From positions 4,712,001 to 4,776,000 of the forward strand of contig NC_049565.1 in NCBI RefSeq assembly GCF_013368755.1: DNA of 64,000 bases. The letters run 5' to 3'. A model generated the notes under the pieces. It had not been told where the DNA came from. It did not search any database and worked only from the letters and a program-made list of their open reading frames with translations. A program made the translations under genes and the position numbers. Positions 58,657-64,000 of this stretch are shown piece by piece. Positions within the stretch are counted from its first letter, which is position 1, and each line of letters opens with the position of its first letter. Origin of the DNA: Talaromyces rugulosus. Lineage: Eukaryota > Ascomycota > Eurotiomycetes > Eurotiales > Trichocomaceae.

Positions 58657-60980
58657 TCACTGAGTAAAATATTCAAATCCAGGTATACTCGGATCCATCA
58701 GATGCTCATCCAACCCGAACCCATATGTCCCAACCATGTCATAAATCAGATCCGGCGGCGGAAACCCCTGCGCCATTGCGTTTGTGCCGCCGGGCACAGA
58801 GCGTCGCCTAAGATTTGTATTCATCGCAGATGTAGATGCCGATGAAGGTGCAGGAGTAGCAACAGTAGTGTTGGTGCTAGTAATAGCAGCAGGGTTATCT
58901 GCGTCTTCTCCTCCTCCTGCTGCTATCGAGGCCGGATCATGGTTCACGAACCAGCCCTCCCACGCATTGAACCGATCCAGCATTTTGCCCAACCCACGCG
59001 CGATATGGCGCGTTAAATGGCGGTCGCCGGCGCTCACGCAGGTCATCAGCTCAATCACGCGCTGTACAGTGTGGCGCACCTGACGCCCGTCGATGTTGAG
59101 ATATGCCGAGTTCCAATTCACCGCGACTTTGAGCAAAAACACTGCCGAGAACGTCACCATTGTGTGTGTGAAGATGGGTACGCCGACGATCGCGTCGCGT
59201 ACGTCTTGCTCTTCTAGAACCATGTTCAGACACGCCATCGCTGCTGATATGGCCGTGTTGGCGCATTCTTTGCGGTCTAGCGAGAAGACTGGCGTGTTTG
59301 TCGGCGACAGTGCACGCAGGGCGAGCGAGTTGAGCTGGAACTTGGCAAAGTGATAATGCAGCACGACGCCTTTGGACGGGTATGTACGGACATATGGGCT
59401 GTCGGCTAGGGTCATGTTAGTAGCTAGCTATTATTGTTTGAATAGAAGGGGAGAAGAAAGCAAGAAAGAATACCTGATCGTGGCTGCCAGAGAAGACGCC
59501 ATTGATCAACAGCCACATTGTACACGCGCAGCTGGCCAAAATCTTCCTCCGTCAGGGCCTGCTCGACATCAGAGCCAAACGTGCGGTATGCCTCGGTCAG
59601 GATCGAGAATAGGGCCACCTGCGCCATCAGTCGGATGTCTCCGGACACAACGTGTCGCGACTGTAAAAACACCTCGTAGTTTTTGATGGCTGGGTCGTCG
59701 TGGATGACTGGCGGCCGTCCGTAGGCAATGCTAAAGTGGTGATCACACACATACAGCAGATACCACAGCTGAGCCCGCTGGTACTCGTACTGACTGCCGT
59801 GTCCACGCGTCAGCTTGTGGAAGCTCTGGTGCAGGCCCATCTCTGTGGCGATGCGCACAGCGTGGCCCGACAGTTTCCAGCTCAGGTCCGAGAGCCAAAA
59901 GGCGCCGGCGCAAAGGCCCCGGATGTCATCCAGCGTGTGAGACCGCGTGAGTGCCATGTTGGACACCAGCGAGACGTATTCATTGTAACATGTATTGAGC
60001 GTGTCCGTCCGGTTGGGAATATGCAGCGCCGCCACCGTCAGGACCGCTGTTAGGAGGAGCGTTGACGCCCGTCGCACCGAGGTTAGGTCGCCGTGAGGAA
60101 CGACGATGCCTCCCCACAAAAGCTGGTTCATTGTCCGGCTGTAGTATGCAAACAGCTCTTCTGCTTCGTGAATGGAAACATATCCACGGGAGATAAAGTC
60201 TTCCTCGAGCAGAGTCGACTTGGGCTTCTCGATGTGGTTGTTGCCAAAGTTTCGCAGCTTCGTGACTTCGTACAAGCTCCGCATGGGCGCCGATACCAGC
60301 TCCGGGTTCTCCATATTTGGGTCTTGTGAATTGTCCCGTGTCATGGTCTGTCCACCCATTGCTGTGCCTGTACCGGTGTTTGTTCCAGCGCTTGTAACGG
60401 GCACACTCAAGCGCTGGTCGATCGACGGCCGGTGGGTATGTGAAACTGAAGGGCTTCGACCGACGCTGCCTTCTGAGAAGCTGGACAAATCAGAAAGGCC
60501 ACTTTGGCGAAGTAGGTGAGAGACGGCGGCCTGCAATTGCTGTATCGTAGCGGTGGCTTGCGATTTCCATCTATAGTATTCCAATCAGCTTTGTTTCTTC
60601 TCCTTTTTTCCCCCCAAGAGGCGCACTAACGCGAGGTCATCGTCAACAAACTTTTGCGAAAAGTCATTGACCACGCATTTGATCCCACTGCGTTGGCATT
60701 TCGTGCAGCTCGACTCGCCCGGTCTGACCTCGCACTTGATCTTGTGCCGTTTGCACTCGGCGCCTAAAACCACCGGGTCAGTTTAATCTCATATTCATAT
60801 AATCCTTCCAACAGTGGCAGTGTGCGTACAGGCACGAGCTTTGGAAATCTTGGGCACCGAGGCCGACCCCTTTCCCTCATCCCCGTCCTCGTCTTTGCGC
60901 GGCGAGTCGAAGCCAGCCTCTAGTGCGGAGCGCTTCAGCGGCGCGCCGTTGGACGACATGTGCGTATTCGGGGAGTCCAT
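58657..60980 (-). CDS. Zn2Cys6 fungal transcription factor
   Basis: Four exons on the minus strand, 60980-60830, 60763-60631, 60570-59474 and 59405-58657, give 709 aa starting MDSPNTHMSSNGAPLKRSA. The zinc cluster begins at residue 51 and follows C-X2-C-X6-C-X8-C-X2-C-X6-C (ARACAECKRHKIKCEV ... SSCTKCQRSGIKC). It is followed by a short linker and a coiled-coil segment (TATIQQLQAAVSHLLRQSG), typical for dimer binding. The middle region is the fungal transcription-factor homology domain (LLTAVLTVAALHIPN, GLCAGAFWLSDLSWKLSGHAVRIATEMGLH, AQLWYLLYVCDHHFSIAYGRPP). A Gly/Ser/Thr-rich activation-type tail ends the protein. The exon 2 donor is GTTAGT, weaker than the others. Target genes cannot be inferred from the neighbours. 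Confidence 0.9.
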
Positions 60981-61615
60981 CGCGAGTAGACGGACGTTTC
61001 TCGATTAGATGCTGTCGATTCACCCTGACCGTGCCTAGGGGGCAGGGCTGGTCGGGCTGGTAGGCATGGACAGTGCAGATGCAGGTGGAGAGAGATGATG
61101 CAGAGAGACAAAATTACCCCAGATAATCGCCGGCTTTCGTTCCGTCGCTTGGCGCCGCGTGAGATCGCCGCCGCAGTCGGACTCCGGTCAATAATAATTG
61201 TGGCACTGGACTAATGGATTCACTTAGGGGCTGTTGACTGTAGTCTGTGCGTATTGAGCGAGACTATTGACTGTGTTGATAGAAAAGGTAATGACCTCGA
61301 TACCGCCAGCACGAGATTCCCACTACATCACCGCAATATCATCGATTTATTAGGAGGTGGAATGTTGACTACTCTAATAACAGGCTTGATTAAAACTAAC
61401 CCCAGCATACTGCCCAGATTAATTAGGTACATCGCAGCAGTTGTTCCGTCACAACACGCCGCCACTCGAGCCACCGGAGCAACTCCGAGGCTCGGCCGTC
61501 GCCGAGATTCCTTGGGCCAGCATGGAGGAGGGGCGGGGTTTTAAAGAGAACATGTCTCGCAGTCGACTACTAGTTATTTGAGATACATATTCAGCCTGTA
61601 TCTGCGTCTGCCGAA
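60981..61615. other. Divergent intergenic region
   Basis: Upstream of the zinc-cluster gene (-) and the SDR gene (+). Mixed composition, CG-rich at 61130-61180. Small ORF 61254-61544 has no supporting feature. Confidence 0.5.
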
Positions 61616-62569
61616 ATGCATGTCCTGATCACCGGCGCCGCCGGTTTCATTGGCCAGCTTCTCGCCAAAGAGCTCCTGAATGACTCTGCCTACAAGCTCA
61701 CCCTGACCGATATAGTCAATCCGCCCGTTCCTGCGGGCGTCAAGTACCCAGAGAATGCAAAAACAATCACCGCCGACCTCGTCCAAGGTGGCTGTGAGGC
61801 CGTCGTCGACTCTTCCCTAGACGCCGTCTATGCCTTTCACGGCATCATGTCTTCCGGCTCAGAAGCCAACTTTGAGCTCGGCATGACCGTCAATGTCGAC
61901 GCCACGCGCGCGCTGCTCGAGACCCTACGCAAGAAATGCCCCGGCGTGCGCGTTATATACTCCTCTAGTCAGGCTGTATACGGCCAGCCACTGCCCAAAG
62001 TCGTCACTGATGACGTTGTGCCCACGCCCGAATCGTCGTACGGCGCGGAGAAGATCATCTGCGAGACGTTGATCAACGACTACTCGCGCAGGGGGTTCAT
62101 CACTGGGTTCACATTACGCTTTCCGACGATTTCTGTGCGTCCTGGCAAACCGACTGCGGCTGCGTCCTCGTTTCTGTCCGGCATGATTCGCGAGCCACTC
62201 AACGGGGAAGAGGCGATTATTCCTCTGGAAGATAGGTCGTTTGAGTCGTGGCTTTGTTCGCCGCGCATCCTAGTCCAGAATCTGATCCTGACCCTGTCGC
62301 TGCCAGCCGACGCTGTCCCCCTACATATACGGCAAATCAACGTTCCGGGAATCTGCGTGACCATACAGGAGATGATGGATGCGCTGGAGAAAGTTGGAGG
62401 CAAGGAGAAACTGGCATTGTTAAAGGAGCGTGAAGATCCTGTAGTCAAGAAGATTGTCCATTCGTGGCCCACGAGGTTTGATAATAGCCAGGCTTTGCGA
62501 CTGGGCTTTGTGAGGGACAATTCGTTTGAGCAGGCCGTGAGGGACTTTAGGGATAGTTTGCAGAAGTAG
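61616..62569 (+). CDS. Extended SDR / NAD-dependent epimerase-dehydratase, DenD-like
   Basis: Intronless ORF of 317 aa starting MHVLITGAAGFIGQLLAKEL. The Rossmann glycine motif GAAGFIG is at residues 7-13. The acid residue D32 after strand 2 (TLTDIVNPP) favours NAD over NADP. The catalytic YxxxK is Y142/K146 (SSYGAEK), preceded by YSSSQAVYG, a serine typical of extended SDRs. The later FTLRFPTISVRPGKPTAAASSF block resembles D-erythronate dehydrogenase (DenD)-like enzymes, which oxidise four-carbon sugar acids. Substrate assignment beyond that subfamily similarity is inferred. Confidence 0.8.
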   Translation: MHVLITGAAGFIGQLLAKELLNDSAYKLTLTDIVNPPVPAGVKYPENAKTITADLVQGGCEAVVDSSLDAVYAFHGIMSSGSEANFELGMTVNVDATRALLETLRKKCPGVRVIYSSSQAVYGQPLPKVVTDDVVPTPESSYGAEKIICETLINDYSRRGFITGFTLRFPTISVRPGKPTAAASSFLSGMIREPLNGEEAIIPLEDRSFESWLCSPRILVQNLILTLSLPADAVPLHIRQINVPGICVTIQEMMDALEKVGGKEKLALLKEREDPVVKKIVHSWPTRFDNSQALRLGFVRDNSFEQAVRDFRDSLQK

Positions 62570-62760
62570 AAGTGTTTTGAAGAATAGAGAATAAGGGCAT
62601 TGAATGCATGACATCATTATCATGTGATCTCCCGTCTTAGCGCGTCGGCAAAAGTCGCGTTTGCGGGGAACACTTTACTGTTTACAGTCACTTCCAACCT
62701 CAATTAATGCCTGTTATTATGTACCTAATACTCATGCCAGGCCGCCGCTGAAACAAATCG
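62570..62760. promoter_or_regulatory. Short promoter region of MUS81
   Basis: About 190 bp between the SDR stop and the MUS81 ATG. The two genes are in the same orientation. No specific motif identified. Confidence 0.35.
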
Positions 62761-64000
62761 ATGGCTGAGACGTGTGCCAACCCGCTGCTGCTGGGCTGGA
62801 TCAAGGAATGGCTTGACCAGGCCCGAGAGCGCAATTCCAAGGGCTTCACCATGTATGCCATTTTAATCGTTAATCGTATTTCTTCCCAGTGACTGATATC
62901 TACCGTAGCTACAAAAAGGCATACGAGTCTATGAAGGCGTGTCCTCTAGAATTCAGCCATCCCTCAGAAGCCATCCAGCTGAGCGGCCTGGGTCCGAAGC
63001 TATGCGATCGACTTACAGACAAACTCAAGGAACACTGCGACAAGAATGGCCTGCCCATGCCAGAACTGCCCAGCAGTAAACGCGGCGGCCAGAAACGAAA
63101 CTCGGGCGATGATGTCCCAGACGCCGAGCAACAGCCAGCAAAGAAAACTCGCAAGCCCAAGCCATATATCCCTGCCTTGCGATCCGGCGCATACGCATTG
63201 ATCTTGGGGCTTTCTACGATAAACGAGAACTCTTCGCAGACAATGACCAAAGCGCAGCTGATCGATGTGGCCCAGCCCCATTCAGACACGTCTTTCACGG
63301 CCCCGAGCGATCCGACCAAATTCTACACGGCTTGGAATTCGATGAAGACGCTGATTCAGAAAGAGCTTGTTTATGAGCATGGCCGGCCGCTTAGAAAGTA
63401 TGCCCTCACGGAAGAGGGGTGGGAATGTGCAAAGAGGATTAGAGGCGCGGGCGCTGCTGGACAGCTGCCACAGGGTCAATCGGTATGTTATTGTCAAAAA
63501 GGAAACTAGTTTGTTTGGTCTACGATATCTAACCCCACTAGACATTAAACTCTACATCTGCTACAGCCATATTACAACCAGCTACAAGTACAAATACTGC
63601 CTCATCTCGGCGCACCCCACGCACTATTGACTTGGATGATTTTGAAGTCGATGTATTAGACGACGTGGAACCAGCACCAGCGCCGAGGGCACGATCACGT
63701 AATAACAACGCCGAGTCAATTATATTGCCACCCGGAAGCTTCACAATCGAGCTCCTGCTAGATTCACGAGAAGTGCGTGCAAAAAACGACAGAGACTATA
63801 TTGCCAAAGAGCTAGAAACAAAAGGCATTGCTCCCCACGTGCGCGCCCTCGAGCTCGGTGATGCCATGTGGGTAGCCAAATGCAAAGACCCCAATTACCT
63901 CGCCCAGTATGGCGAAGAAGGTGACGAAGTGATGCTGGACTGGATCGTCGAACGCAAACGCCTAGATGACTTGATCGGATCGATCAAAGATGGCCGCTTC
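62761..64000 (+). CDS. MUS81: MUS81 crossover junction endonuclease (3' truncated by window)
   Basis: Exons 62761-62852, 62909-63482 and 63542 onward, running out of the window at 64000 in frame. The N-terminus MAETCANPLLLGWIKEWLDQARERNSKG leads into the YKKAYESMKACP helix and a helix-hairpin-helix-type region (HPSEAIQLSGLGPKLCDRLTDKL). A winged-helix-like segment follows (TKFYTAWNSMKTLIQKELVYEHGRPLRKYALTEEGWE). The ERCC4 nuclease begins at about residue 280 with LLLDSREVRAKNDRDYI, LELGDAMWVAK and the catalytic IVERKRLDDLIGSIKDGRF signature. MUS81 pairs with an EME1/MMS4-type partner to cut branched DNA at forks and recombination intermediates. The rest of the nuclease and the C-terminal HhH domain lie beyond the window. 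Confidence 0.95.

Noticed and set aside
1..64000. tRNA, rRNA or CRISPR array
   Set aside because: Scanned by eye for GTTCGA-type T-loops, rRNA blocks and regularly spaced repeats; none found. A tRNAscan-SE run would settle tRNAs.

Overview
The window is nuclear DNA of a filamentous ascomycete (Pezizomycotina). The short GT-AG introns of roughly 45-70 bp and the gene set suggest a eurotiomycete relative of Aspergillus, Penicillium or Talaromyces. That placement is inferred, because no marker gene for species identification is present. Splice sites were read by eye, and all multi-exon models given here keep the reading frame across every junction.

Layout. 1-3.0 kb: the 3' end of a CFEM GPI-anchored wall protein and a fungal-specific protein of unknown role. 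3.0-7.5 kb: a gene-poor, AT-rich stretch holding a ~1.45 kb element with terminal inverted repeats and one acidic ORF. 7.5-22.3 kb: a mostly conserved block with an arylsulfotransferase-family membrane protein, the BCS1 AAA-ATPase, an unknown basic protein, chaperonin subunit CCT3, a PRKRIP1/DUF1168 protein, a UBE2O-like ubiquitin-conjugating enzyme, and a PARP-type zinc-finger protein with a 12-nt microexon. 22.3-36.5 kb: an accessory-looking region with wide AT-rich gaps. It holds an RTA1-like 7-TM protein behind an unusual repeated promoter motif, a CorA-like membrane protein, a DHA2-type MFS transporter, an AsaB/CmcJ-like oxygenase, and, divergent from the oxygenase, an NLR-type STAND protein (alpha/beta-hydrolase, NB-ARC, TPR-like repeats). 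37-47.3 kb: a small single-pass membrane protein, a kinesin, and the large HIR3 histone-chaperone subunit. 47.3-53.4 kb: a decaying region with a TauD-dioxygenase remnant, an MFS transporter with an in-frame TGA, and an APH-fold kinase gene with an in-frame TGA. 54-64 kb: conserved genes again, namely a ChAPs/exomer protein, an acidic nuclear-type protein, a Zn2Cys6 regulator, a DenD-like SDR dehydrogenase, and the 5' part of MUS81 running off the window.

How the genes fit together. Housekeeping functions (protein folding, mitochondrial complex III assembly, histone supply, vesicle sorting, recombination repair) sit in compact blocks. These alternate with AT-rich accessory stretches carrying transporters, small-molecule enzymes, a mobile element, pseudogenes and the NLR. 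No biosynthetic backbone enzyme (PKS, NRPS or terpene synthase), tRNA, rRNA or CRISPR array was found. The most notable items are the NLR/oxygenase divergent pair, the TIR element with subterminal repeats, the paired nonsense codons at 51-53 kb, the four-copy CTCGTATT motif upstream of the RTA1-like gene, and the 12-nt microexon.
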